Source: NORP240 sp965222175 (GTDB taxonomy: Bacteria > Pseudomonadota > Gammaproteobacteria > Pseudomonadales > Pseudohongiellaceae). From it: a stretch of 64,000 nucleotides of DNA. This document shows positions 1 through 8,215 of the stretch, piece by piece (position 1 is the first letter of the stretch; each line of letters begins with the position of its first letter). The notes below the pieces were generated by a model that saw only the letters and a list, made by a program, of their open reading frames with translations, was not told the DNA's origin and made no database searches. The translations under genes and the position numbers were made by a program. Location of the stretch: positions 1 to 64,000 of the forward strand of contig OZ244938.1 in NCBI GenBank assembly GCA_965222175.1, given 5' to 3'.

Positions 1-14
1 AAAAATGCCCTGTA

Positions 15-599
15 TCACTCGGCGAAGCTCACGGTCCGATAACGATACACCTCGAGGGTGGCGCTTTGGTGATCGGCCGGCAGTCCGGCCTTGCGTTTCA
101 ACTGTGCCAGAAACTGCTGGGGATCCGGCAGTTGTTCCCAGACCGCGGGCAGGAAAGTGCTTCGGTGTCGCCCCTCTACCAGGATCAGGCCGTCAATACC
201 GGGCTGCAACGTGGCCAGGAGTTCAGCTTCATTATCATGAACGATCGATTCCTTTGGGGTAAGCACCGAGATCTCGATATGGAGATCGTCGACTTCCTCC
301 GCCGTCAGCGGATCGAAACGGGGGTCCTGGAAGGCCGCGCCGTAAGCGTTGGCGGCAATTTCCCTGACCAGTGACTGACGTGGTTCGAGATTGCCGATAC
401 AGCCACGCAGCTGACGATGGCGATGCAGGGTAACGAAAGCGGCGCCGGGCATCTGCAACACCGCGGGGAAATCCGTTTCGGTAATCGGCAGCAGGCCTGG
501 GCTGATCAGGCCATGCTGAATGGCACGACGCGCCAGTTGCAGCATTACCCGGCTGTGGGGAGTCAGCTGGGCTTCACTGACAGACGGCGTAGCTGCCAT
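15..599 (-). CDS. amrA: AmmeMemoRadiSam system protein A (AMMECR1 domain)
   Basis: This 194-residue soluble protein is the AMMECR1-domain member of the AmmeMemoRadiSam trio. The sequence shows the AMMECR1 landmarks: RGCIGNLEPRQSLV near residues 64-77, followed by AAFQDPRF and an LHIEISVLTPKE strand, then LPAVWEQLPDPQQFLAQLKRKAGLP toward the C-terminus. Its length is typical of a single-domain AMMECR1 protein. Its start overlaps the end of amrB by 26 bp, so the two are translated from one message in the order amrB-amrA. The divergent amrS lies on the other side of amrB. The reaction carried out by the trio is not established from sequence; the family is linked by co-occurrence to radical-SAM chemistry. 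The family assignment is firm, the function is open. Confidence 0.92.
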   Translation of the reverse strand: MAATPSVSEAQLTPHSRVMLQLARRAIQHGLISPGLLPITETDFPAVLQMPGAAFVTLHRHRQLRGCIGNLEPRQSLVREIAANAYGAAFQDPRFDPLTAEEVDDLHIEISVLTPKESIVHDNEAELLATLQPGIDGLILVEGRHRSTFLPAVWEQLPDPQQFLAQLKRKAGLPADHQSATLEVYRYRTVSFAE

Positions 600-1365
600 A
601 GCCCACCACCTGGTCCCGCGACCCCGCGGTATCCCCCGAGTTCCGCAGATCCAGGGTCCTGACGGTCAGCCCCCTGCCGGCGGCCAGTTGCAGCAGGCCG
701 TTCAGGGGATAGCAGCCACAGGCCTGGTCGCCGTCAATCCGACCCTGTTTCGCCTCGATAAGTCGTGTTGTTTCGGCGTCCTGTTGCCTGGCCTGCTCAT
801 AGGGCAGGAAATGACTGAGATCGGAGCTGATCACCAGCAGTGTGTCGTCGCCGCCCCACAGTGTCTCCAGAACCCGGACCACGCTGTCCGGGCTCGCGTT
901 GCCGACCACAATCGGGATCAGAGTAAAATTATCCAGCACCGCCTGCAGGAACGGCAGATGCACCTCCAGGCTGTGTTCCCGCTCATGGGCATCATCCCGC
1001 TGCGCCACCTCCGGCAGGTTGCCGACAGACTTCAGGGCCGCACCGTCCAGCGCAATATCCCCCAGCGGCGTGCGAAAGCAGTCGACGGTGGGTATGGCCA
1101 TACCGTTGAGCGGAACCCGGTGACTGGGACCCAGCAGTACCACGCGACGGATCTGGTCATGGCGGGTCTGCAGCAGGCGATAGGCCGTGGCCGCCACCGG
1201 CCCGGAGTAGACGTAGCCGGCATGGGGCACTACCAGGGCCTTGATAGTTTCCGGACTGATGTCGCTGGCCGTGGCATGATCCAGCAGCTGTTTCAGGTCG
1301 GTTCGCAGCCGTTGGCGGTCCGCCGGGTAGAATGCGCCGGCCACCGCGGGTTGACGAGTTTCCAT
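574..1365 (-). CDS. amrB: AmmeMemoRadiSam system protein B (MEMO1 family)
   Basis: A MEMO-family protein, related to extradiol dioxygenase-like folds. The family signatures visible are RQPAVAGAFYPAD at the N-terminus, VVPHAGYVYSGPVAATAY, VVLLGPSHRVPLNGMA, HSLEVHLPFLQ, IPIVVGN and VISSDLSHFLPYEQA. The conserved histidines in PHAGY, GPSH, EHSLEVH and SSDLSH are the usual metal-site residues of the family. I start it at the ATG at 1365 because family members begin within a few residues of RxPAVAGxFYP. The same frame is open nine codons further, to a TTG at 1392. It overlaps amrA by 26 bp downstream and is divergent from amrS. The catalytic activity of bacterial MEMO proteins is not settled. Confidence 0.92.
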   Translation of the reverse strand: METRQPAVAGAFYPADRQRLRTDLKQLLDHATASDISPETIKALVVPHAGYVYSGPVAATAYRLLQTRHDQIRRVVLLGPSHRVPLNGMAIPTVDCFRTPLGDIALDGAALKSVGNLPEVAQRDDAHEREHSLEVHLPFLQAVLDNFTLIPIVVGNASPDSVVRVLETLWGGDDTLLVISSDLSHFLPYEQARQQDAETTRLIEAKQGRIDGDQACGCYPLNGLLQLAAGRGLTVRTLDLRNSGDTAGSRDQVVGYGSYAVCQ

Positions 1366-1519
1366 GGGCTCACAGCTTCCTGTGGCCGGCAAAGATAAAA
1401 TTGCCTTGCCATTGAATTAGGTAAAAGTTCCCTTATATTCAGTAGGGCCTTTTATAACTATGCTGCCGGTAGTCGAGGATTTCAAGCGCAGCCTGGCGTT
1501 TTTCCGACACTGCAAGTCG

Positions 1520-1605
1520 GGTGTTAGTCTGCACGGCAGCACGCCTCGCCAGCGAACCTGCCTGAATGCCAGCGTATTGCCATGGTTAATCAGGGGTCCC
1601 TGTAA
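1520..1605 (-). repeat. Relic of the dispersed miniature element (right-end half)
   Basis: The stretch ending at 1605 aligns with the end of the element copy at 51505-51699. It shares the blocks GCCAGxGTATTxCCAT and TTAATCAGGGGTCCC, and a CGCCTxxxCAGxGAAC block before them. It lies between amrB and amrS, and its end is 25 bp before the amrS start codon, so it forms much of the amrS leader. The other end, toward 1417, is too eroded to place. Confidence 0.6.
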
Positions 1606-1629
1606 ATAAATTCGCCAGGTCATCCATCC

Positions 1630-2718
1630 ATGGTAAATCCACCAACTACCCACCCCACGATCTACTGGCATCGCCTGGACGATGGCCGGATACAGTGCGA
1701 CCTGTGTCCACGCTTCTGCAAACTCCGCGAGGGCCAGCGAGGCCTGTGCTATGTCCGGGGGCGGGACAACGATGAGGTGGTGTTGTACAGCTACGGCCGT
1801 TCCAGTGGATTCTGTATTGACCCCATTGAAAAAAAGCCGTTGAACCATTTTTACCCCGGCAGCTCCGTGCTGTCTTTCGGCACTGCCGGCTGTAACCTGG
1901 CCTGCAAGTTCTGCCAGAACTGGGACATGAGCAAATCAAGGGAAATGGATACCCTGGCAGACCGGGCCATGCCCGATGAACTGGCGGCCACGGCCCGACG
2001 CCTGGACTGCAGAAGCGTGGCCTTTACCTACAACGATCCCATTATCTTTCTGGAATACGCGGTTGATACCGCCCAGGCCTGTCGGGAACAGGGCATAAAA
2101 TCAGTTGCGGTGAGCGCCGGGTTCGTAACCGATGAGCCACGGGAACGGTTCTTCAACAATATCGATGCCACCAATATCGACCTGAAAGCCTTCAATGAAG
2201 ACTTTTATTATCGGATCTGTGGCGGGCACCTGCAGAACGTGCTGGAAACGCTGGAGTACATCAGGCATGAAACCGGCACCTGGCTGGAAATAACCACGCT
2301 GTTGATACCGGGCAGGAACGACAGTGACAAAGAGCTGCAGCAGATGACATTGTGGATCGCCGAGCACCTCGGGCCCGACGTGCCATTGCACTTCACGGCT
2401 TTTCATCCGGACTGGAAAATGCGCGATATCGGACCGACACCCCGGTCCACCCTGAGCAGGGCCCGGCGCATCGCCCTGGCCAACGGGCTGCACTATGTCT
2501 ATACCGGCAATGTCCACGATCAGGATGGCGGCAGTACCTATTGCCCGTCCTGTCAGCAGCTGCTCATTGAACGGGACTGGTATGAGCTTGGTGCCTGGCA
2601 CCTCGATGCCCGCGGGTGTTGTGACGGCTGTGGTGCCCGACCCGCCGGTCGCTTCGAACCCCGGCCGGGCAACTGGGGCGCCCGGCGTGTCCCGGTGAGA
2701 ATAGCCTCGGACGGGTAG
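1630..2718 (+). CDS. amrS: AmmeMemoRadiSam system radical SAM enzyme
   Basis: A 362-residue radical S-adenosylmethionine enzyme. The CxxxCxxC cluster motif is C88-NLA-C92-KF-C95, within GTAGCNLACKFCQNW, and would hold the [4Fe-4S] cluster that cleaves SAM. A cysteine-rich N-terminal segment (C23, C26, C30, C40) and C-terminal CPSC and CCDGCG motifs suggest extra metal or zinc-ribbon sites, as usual in this PflA-like subfamily. VAFTYNDPIIFLEYAVD, NIDLKAFNEDFY and HFTAFHPDWKM are characteristic blocks. It is transcribed away from amrB-amrA. The spacer contains a miniature-element relic, and another relic starts directly at its TAG stop. The substrate is unknown. Confidence 0.93.
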   Translation: MVNPPTTHPTIYWHRLDDGRIQCDLCPRFCKLREGQRGLCYVRGRDNDEVVLYSYGRSSGFCIDPIEKKPLNHFYPGSSVLSFGTAGCNLACKFCQNWDMSKSREMDTLADRAMPDELAATARRLDCRSVAFTYNDPIIFLEYAVDTAQACREQGIKSVAVSAGFVTDEPRERFFNNIDATNIDLKAFNEDFYYRICGGHLQNVLETLEYIRHETGTWLEITTLLIPGRNDSDKELQQMTLWIAEHLGPDVPLHFTAFHPDWKMRDIGPTPRSTLSRARRIALANGLHYVYTGNVHDQDGGSTYCPSCQQLLIERDWYELGAWHLDARGCCDGCGARPAGRFEPRPGNWGARRVPVRIASDG

Positions 2719-2760
2719 ACTCCCGCAGAGCATTTCCCTGGTTTATCAGAGGTTCCTTAT
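2718..2760 (+). repeat. Miniature-element end abutting the amrS stop codon
   Basis: Immediately after the amrS TAG the sequence reads GACTCCCGCAGAGCATTTCC and then GGTTTATCAGAGGTTCCTTA. This matches the right ends of the element copies at 54061-54236 and 55130-55241. Only the right end remains. Confidence 0.65.
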
Positions 2761-2932
2761 CAGTCAGAGGCTTGTCAACGTTGAGAAATGCCCCGGTAAG
2801 CAGTCATGTTTAGCCGTTCAGTATCGGTCCCTGCATTGCAGCGACATCAGCACCCCGCCACGGGAGCTATACGGAATCCGCGTTTAAAGAGCCAATGAAT
2901 CGTTCGGGTGTTTTCAGGGCAGGGCTGGCGTG

Positions 2933-3409
2933 TCAGCAGGGTTTCTGATTAAGCAGTTCGTCCTCGGCCAGCATGCGGATCAGGGCAATGGCATCGATAT
3001 CGGTGTGAAAATAGGCCGACTTGAGGTGCTCGCCGATCATGTGGCCCTCGCTGGTATCTTCCATGTCCCGACGGTAGATAAAACGGACGAACAGGTAGCC
3101 ACGGGCGGGCTCCTCGATGGAGGTGATGCTTTCCGCGTAAATGGGCTGATCCGCGCCGGCAGTCACGGTTTCGATCTTCTCCTGGTGGGTAAGGGTTACG
3201 CGCTCGCGAAACTCCATGTCGCCGGCCTGCACGTGGCGGATGAATTCATTGCGGCTGACGTCAGTCAGGCGGCAGGACAGGGCAGCATTGAATTTACCGG
3301 GATCCCGCGCCCGCAGTAACAGCCCGTTCCATAAATCAGCCCGGGACATCGGCTTGATCCGGCTGTCTTCGGGGTCGTTGATCTGCACTATATGTTCGAA
3401 TTCCAGCAA
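2933..3409 (-). CDS. AtaL-like SRPBCC (START-like) family protein, DUF1857 type
   Basis: A small soluble protein of the SRPBCC/START-like fold, DUF1857 (AtaL-like) type. The recognisable blocks are EFEHIVQINDPEDSRIKPMSRADLWNGLLLRARDP split over the N-terminal third, a central LTDVSRNEFIRHV strand, and SITSIEEPARGYLFVRFIY. Such folds usually bind a hydrophobic ligand; no ligand can be named. The frame is open to an ATG at 3526, but family members begin at the first strand (ExEHxVxIND). A TTG at 3409 has a GGAG Shine-Dalgarno five bases upstream and gives a protein of the usual length (158 residues), so I prefer that start. It is divergent from the ABC exporter operon. Confidence 0.72.
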   Translation of the reverse strand: MLEFEHIVQINDPEDSRIKPMSRADLWNGLLLRARDPGKFNAALSCRLTDVSRNEFIRHVQAGDMEFRERVTLTHQEKIETVTAGADQPIYAESITSIEEPARGYLFVRFIYRRDMEDTSEGHMIGEHLKSAYFHTDIDAIALIRMLAEDELLNQKPC

Positions 3410-3674
3410 GAAGGCTCCAGGGTCCGGGTAAAAACAGGCGCTGTCGAGGGCGTCAGGGCAACCTGTGCGACTTCGTGTAGCCTTGAAGTTAGCTACTCGA
3501 GTATCATCAGTCAAATATCCAACCACAACCTGGCTGCCTGACCCGCCAGATCTGTACCTCTGCGGTGCTGGTCAGGTCCGAAAAAATACACTGCAACACT
3601 GTGAAATTCAGGTTATCAGCAAGTTCATGGAGCCGGATAGCGGTTCGCGGGCAGAACAGGACACAACGAATTAC

Positions 3675-4397
3675 ATGTCGGAGGGTGCAGCCAAGCAGGT
3701 AGTTCTCAAGGTGCGCGACCTGTGCAAGAACTACCCCATGGGGGAAGTTACCGTGCAGGCACTCAAACACGTGGACCTGGATCTGTACGAGGCTGAAATG
3801 ACAGTGCTGCTGGGCGCTTCCGGCAGCGGCAAGTCGACCTTGCTCAACATCATCGGCGGGCTCGATGTTGCCAGCAGCGGTACCGTGATGTACCGCGACG
3901 AGGACCTGAGCAGGTATTCGGATCGGGAGCTGACCAATTACCGCCGGTATCACGTTGGCTTTGTGTTTCAGTTCTATAACCTGATTCCCAGTCTCACCGC
4001 GCGGGAAAATGTGGCATTGGTCACCGATATCTGTAACGATCCCATGTCCCCGGCGGAAGCCCTGGACCTGGTGGGCCTGAAGGATCGCCTGGATCACTTC
4101 CCTTCCCAGCTTTCCGGCGGTGAACAACAGCGCGTGGCCATTGCCCGGGCCATCGCCAAGCGACCCCAGGTGCTGCTTTGTGACGAGCCTACCGGTGCAC
4201 TGGATGTCAATACCGGCAAGCTGGTCCTTCAGGTGCTGGATCACGTCAACCGTGAAACCAATACGACAACTGCCATCATCACTCACAATGCTGCCATCGG
4301 CAACATGGGTGACGTGGTAGTGCGCATGAGCAGCGGGGAAATCATCGAACGTGTTGAAAATGAAACCCGCATGGACGTGGAGGACATAGAATGGTAG
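3675..4397 (+). CDS. ABC transporter ATP-binding protein (MacB/LolD type)
   Basis: The nucleotide-binding subunit of a three-gene export system. Walker A is GASGSGKST, the signature is LSGGEQQRVAIARA and Walker B is VLLCDEPTGALD. The LNIIGGLD sequence after Walker A is typical of the LolD/MacB group, which pairs with FtsX-like permeases. The frame stays open upstream to 3465, and ATG codons also exist at 3627. I choose 3675 because it leaves the usual short lead before the LKVRDLCKNY strand; neither start has a strong Shine-Dalgarno. The stop codon is six bases before the permease start, so the genes are cotranscribed. The substrate cannot be told. Confidence 0.88.
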   Translation: MSEGAAKQVVLKVRDLCKNYPMGEVTVQALKHVDLDLYEAEMTVLLGASGSGKSTLLNIIGGLDVASSGTVMYRDEDLSRYSDRELTNYRRYHVGFVFQFYNLIPSLTARENVALVTDICNDPMSPAEALDLVGLKDRLDHFPSQLSGGEQQRVAIARAIAKRPQVLLCDEPTGALDVNTGKLVLQVLDHVNRETNTTTAIITHNAAIGNMGDVVVRMSSGEIIERVENETRMDVEDIEW

Positions 4398-4403
4398 TGA
4401 GCG

Positions 4404-6767
4404 ATGCTGGCGCTTAACCGCAAACTGCTCAGGGAACTGTGGCACCTGAAGGGCCAGGTGTTTTCCATTTCCCTGGTGGTCGCTTCCGGCATTATGTCGG
4501 TGGTCACCATGCTGGGCAGCTACGGATCCCTGGTCAGCGCCCAGCAGCAGTACTATTCCGAGACCCGATTTGCCGATGTCTGGGCGCCGCTGGTCAGGGC
4601 TCCCCTGGCCCTGCTGTCACGTATCGAAGCGGTACCCGGCGTCGACGCCGCCGACAGCCGGGTAACCTTTCTGGCAACCCTTGATCTTGACGACACCGGC
4701 ATCCCCGCCCAGGGCCGGTTTGTTTCCCTGCCCGAAACCGGCCGACCTAAGCTGAACGATATCATCGTCAGGGAGGGCCGCTACATCGTGCCCGGTGCGC
4801 CGGATGAAGTGCTGATCAGCGAGAATTTTGCCGAGGCCCGTGAATTTGTACCGGGCGATACCATCCATGTCATTATCAATGGCAGGGCCCGGGCCCTGGA
4901 TATCGTCGGCATCGCCATCTCCGCCGAACATTCATATGCCGTGCCACCCGGCGCGCTGTACCCGGAGGACGACCGCTATGGCATCCTGTGGGCCAGTCGG
5001 GAAATTCTTGGCCCGGCGTTCAACATGGACGGGGCATTCAATGAAGTGTTTGTCACGCTCACGCCGGATGCCAACGAAGACGCGGTGATCGAGACCATCG
5101 ACACATTGCTGGAACCCTACGGTGGACTGGGTGCCTATCCCCGGGAAAATCAGGCGTCCCACCAGATACTGCAGGCCGAACTGGATTCCAATCGGGTTAC
5201 CGGGGCGGCTATCCCGCTGGTTTTTCTGAGTGTTGCCGTGTTCCTGCTGTACCTGGTCCTGGGCAGGCTGATTGCCACCCAGCGTGGGGAGATCGCGGTA
5301 CTGAAAGCCTTCGGCTATTCGGATCGTGAAATCGGTACTCACTTTCTCATGTTTGCCGTAGTGGCGGTGCTGGCAGGTGGAATTATCGGCAGCGTAGGCG
5401 GGGTCTACCTGGGCGAAGGTTATATCGCCATATACGATCAGTATTTCGATCTTCCGGGCCTGCGCTATCAGCTCTCACCGGGATTGCTGGTGTTTTCTTT
5501 TGTTGCCTGCGTGGCCGGGGCTGTCGGTGGCGCCATGGCGGCGGTGCGCCGGGCGATCCTGCTGCCGCCTGCCGAGGCCATGCGCCCCGAAGCCCCGGCG
5601 CGTTTTAAACCGGGGATTTTAGAAAAAATCGGGCTGGGGAGATTACTGAGTCCCAACGGTCGCATGATTCTCCGCAACCTGGAACGCAAACCGGTTCAGG
5701 GATTCTTTTCATCCCTGGGCGTGGCCATGTCAGTGGCAATACTGACCGTCGGGTTTTTCATGTTCGACAGCGTCAATTTCATGATGGACCTGCAGTTCAG
5801 GTTGATCCAGCGGGAGGATTTGACCCTGACATTCCGGGAGATTCTCCCGGACAAGGTCGCCTACGATCTGACCCACCTGGAAGGCGTCAACCGGGTTGAA
5901 ACCTACCGCTACCTGCCGGCCCGGCTGCGCTCCGGCCATCGAGACGAGGAAGTGGCCATCCAGGGGCTGGACAGCAATGGCCGGCTCCGCCGTATCGTCA
6001 ATGCCGACGGCAATGAAGTGCCGGTGCCGACCACCGGCGTTGTCATGAGTTCCATGCTGGCCAGTCGTCTCGACGTGCAGAGTGGTGACGAGGTGCTGGT
6101 GGAGATACTCGAGGGTAAGCGCAGGAAAACCAGTGTCCACGTCACCGGCGTGATCGAGGATTTCCTGGGACTGTCAGCTTACATGAGCCGCGACGCCCTG
6201 TGGGATCTCAGCGAGGAGCCCGGCGTGGTTTCCGGTGCCTACCTGGCGGTGGACGATCAGCGGCTGGACGCGCTTTTTCGGGAAATCAAGCAGGTACCGG
6301 CGGTAACCGGCGTCGCGTCACCGGCCACCATGCTGGCTTCCTTCGAGGAACAGCTGGCCGAAGGCATCCTCATTGCGGCGGGATTCCTGCTGGGTTTTGC
6401 CGGAGTGATCGCCGTGGGTGTCATATACAACGCGGCGCGAATTTCCCTGTCGGAACGGGGGCGGGAACTGGCCAGCCTGCGGGTGATGGGCTTTCATCGG
6501 CGGGAGGTGGCTTTTCTGTTGCTGGGTGAGCAGGCCATCATTACGCTGCTGGCCATTCCCCTGGGCTGGCTGATCGGCTACAGCCTGTGCATTGCCATTA
6601 CCCAGGGCATCCAGACGGATATCTACCGTATTCCCTTTATTGCCGAACCCCGAACCTATATATTGTCGGCTATGCTGGTCTGCCTGGCCGCCGCAGCCAG
6701 CGGCTGGGCCGTTCGTCGCCGTCTCGACAGGTTCGAGCTGGTGGAAGTGTTGAAAACGCGGGAGTAA
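4404..6767 (+). CDS. ABC transporter permease, FtsX/MacB-like, duplicated
   Basis: A 787-residue inner-membrane permease. An N-terminal membrane segment (about residues 17-37) precedes a periplasmic domain. Three helices follow around residues 265-390 (from PLVFLSVAVFLLYLVLG onward). The pattern then repeats with a second N-terminal helix (SLGVAMSVAILTVGFFMF), a second soluble domain and three C-terminal helices. This duplicated FtsX layout with about eight helices matches large DevC/LolC-like permeases. Each half has the EIAVLKAFGYSDREI or RELASLRVMGFHRREV coupling motif that contacts the ATPase. It sits between the ATPase and the adaptor with gaps of only six bases on each side. Confidence 0.88.
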   Translation: MLALNRKLLRELWHLKGQVFSISLVVASGIMSVVTMLGSYGSLVSAQQQYYSETRFADVWAPLVRAPLALLSRIEAVPGVDAADSRVTFLATLDLDDTGIPAQGRFVSLPETGRPKLNDIIVREGRYIVPGAPDEVLISENFAEAREFVPGDTIHVIINGRARALDIVGIAISAEHSYAVPPGALYPEDDRYGILWASREILGPAFNMDGAFNEVFVTLTPDANEDAVIETIDTLLEPYGGLGAYPRENQASHQILQAELDSNRVTGAAIPLVFLSVAVFLLYLVLGRLIATQRGEIAVLKAFGYSDREIGTHFLMFAVVAVLAGGIIGSVGGVYLGEGYIAIYDQYFDLPGLRYQLSPGLLVFSFVACVAGAVGGAMAAVRRAILLPPAEAMRPEAPARFKPGILEKIGLGRLLSPNGRMILRNLERKPVQGFFSSLGVAMSVAILTVGFFMFDSVNFMMDLQFRLIQREDLTLTFREILPDKVAYDLTHLEGVNRVETYRYLPARLRSGHRDEEVAIQGLDSNGRLRRIVNADGNEVPVPTTGVVMSSMLASRLDVQSGDEVLVEILEGKRRKTSVHVTGVIEDFLGLSAYMSRDALWDLSEEPGVVSGAYLAVDDQRLDALFREIKQVPAVTGVASPATMLASFEEQLAEGILIAAGFLLGFAGVIAVGVIYNAARISLSERGRELASLRVMGFHRREVAFLLLGEQAIITLLAIPLGWLIGYSLCIAITQGIQTDIYRIPFIAEPRTYILSAMLVCLAAAASGWAVRRRLDRFELVEVLKTRE

Positions 6768-6773
6768 ACCCTG

Positions 6774-7943
6774 GTGAAAATGATACCCCGATGGCTGGGA
6801 ATCCTGTTACTCGTCGCGTTGGTCGCGGCTGTTGCTTTCCTGTTGCAGCCCCAGCCGGAAGTGGTTGAAGTGGCCCTGGTGGAACGGCGTCCGTTTGCCG
6901 AAACCGTCGAGGAACAGGGCCGTACCCGGGCACGCCGGCCTTTTACAGTGACCGCACCCATTGCCGGTCGACTGCTGCGCACTGAACTGGACGAAGGTGA
7001 CCGAGTTAAAGAAGGGGAGGTCATCGCCCGGATTGCCCCGAGCCCCCAGGATCAGCGCGCCGTGGCGCTGGCTGAAGCCAACCTGGCCGGAGCCGAGGCC
7101 CGCTTTGAGGCTGCCGGGGCGAGCCTCGAGGAAGCGACAAGTGTACTGGCCAGAAACCGCGGCGAGTTGGCCAGGCGGGAGCAGCTGTTCGCGGATCAAT
7201 TGACCAGTGCCGAGGAAGTACAGGTATTCCGGCAACTGGTGACCGCGGGTGAGGCGCGGGTGGAAGCGGCCGAGGCGACTGTACGGGCTGCCCGTTCCGA
7301 AATCGAAAGCGCCAGGTCGTTTCTTATAGGCGTGGATGCCACAGGTCACGGCGAACCCGAAATCGTGGAGGTCCGCTCCCCCTCTGATGGCACCGTATAC
7401 CGGGTGTTCGAAGAAAACGAACGGGTTATCCAGCCCGGTGAACCAATCATTTCCGTCAGTAATCGCGACCGGCTGGAAATAGTCGTTGACCTGCTGACCC
7501 AGGAAGCCGTGCGGGTCGAGCCTGGTGACCCCGTACGGGTTAACGGCTGGGGTGGCGATTACACTATCGACGCGGTGGTTGAGTACATCGAACCCGAGGC
7601 ATTCACCAAGATTTCAGCCCTTGGTGTCGAAGAACAGCGCGTCAACGTGATAGCCGAATTGTTGACCGTTCCTGACAATATCGGCGCCGAATACCGGGTT
7701 GAGGTGGCCATCGTCACCTGGCAGGACCAGGACGTGCTGACCATACCCACCAGTGCCATTTTCCAGCGATCCGATGGCTGGAATACCTTTGTGATAGTGG
7801 ACGGCGAGACGGAGCTGCGGCAACTGCTGATCGGTTACCGGGGGCGTGACCATACCCAGGTGATTGACGGAGTCGAGGAAGGAGATACCGTTGTGGTGTT
7901 TCCCTCCGATCTCATCGATGCGGGCACCCGGGTCACTTACTGA
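6774..7943 (+). CDS. HlyD-type periplasmic adaptor (membrane fusion protein)
   Basis: A 389-residue membrane fusion protein that should link the upstream permease to an outer-membrane channel. It starts at a GTG with a GGAG nine bases upstream, and this start sits six bases after the permease stop. An N-terminal anchor helix (about residues 7-24) is followed by a lipoyl half-motif (TAPIAGRLLRTELDEGDRVKEG), an alanine/glutamate-rich coiled coil (about residues 85-185), the second lipoyl half (VRSPSDGTVYRVFEENERV) and beta-barrel domains. No TolC-like gene is nearby, so the outer channel would come from elsewhere. Confidence 0.9.
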   Translation: MKMIPRWLGILLLVALVAAVAFLLQPQPEVVEVALVERRPFAETVEEQGRTRARRPFTVTAPIAGRLLRTELDEGDRVKEGEVIARIAPSPQDQRAVALAEANLAGAEARFEAAGASLEEATSVLARNRGELARREQLFADQLTSAEEVQVFRQLVTAGEARVEAAEATVRAARSEIESARSFLIGVDATGHGEPEIVEVRSPSDGTVYRVFEENERVIQPGEPIISVSNRDRLEIVVDLLTQEAVRVEPGDPVRVNGWGGDYTIDAVVEYIEPEAFTKISALGVEEQRVNVIAELLTVPDNIGAEYRVEVAIVTWQDQDVLTIPTSAIFQRSDGWNTFVIVDGETELRQLLIGYRGRDHTQVIDGVEEGDTVVVFPSDLIDAGTRVTY

Positions 7944-8215
7944 TTCCGCCCGGTTGCGGAACCGGTCCGCAGGTAGTGCAGGCAATACGGTCACCTGCTG
8001 CAACAGCCCATGATCCAGGGCAATCAATTCACCTCATTGGATGGCGGGAACTGGACAAAACCCAACCGCGAGGCTACCTTTAGCCCCTAAATTTATAAAA
8101 ACGCCCACTGCCCGACCGGTCCTGGTTAACTGAAGGAAGAATAGGCCGCAGATTGCGGTTTTCACGTCTATCCTGCAAGCCCGGCTGATCGCGCCAATAA
8201 GATGGAAGCTACCGA

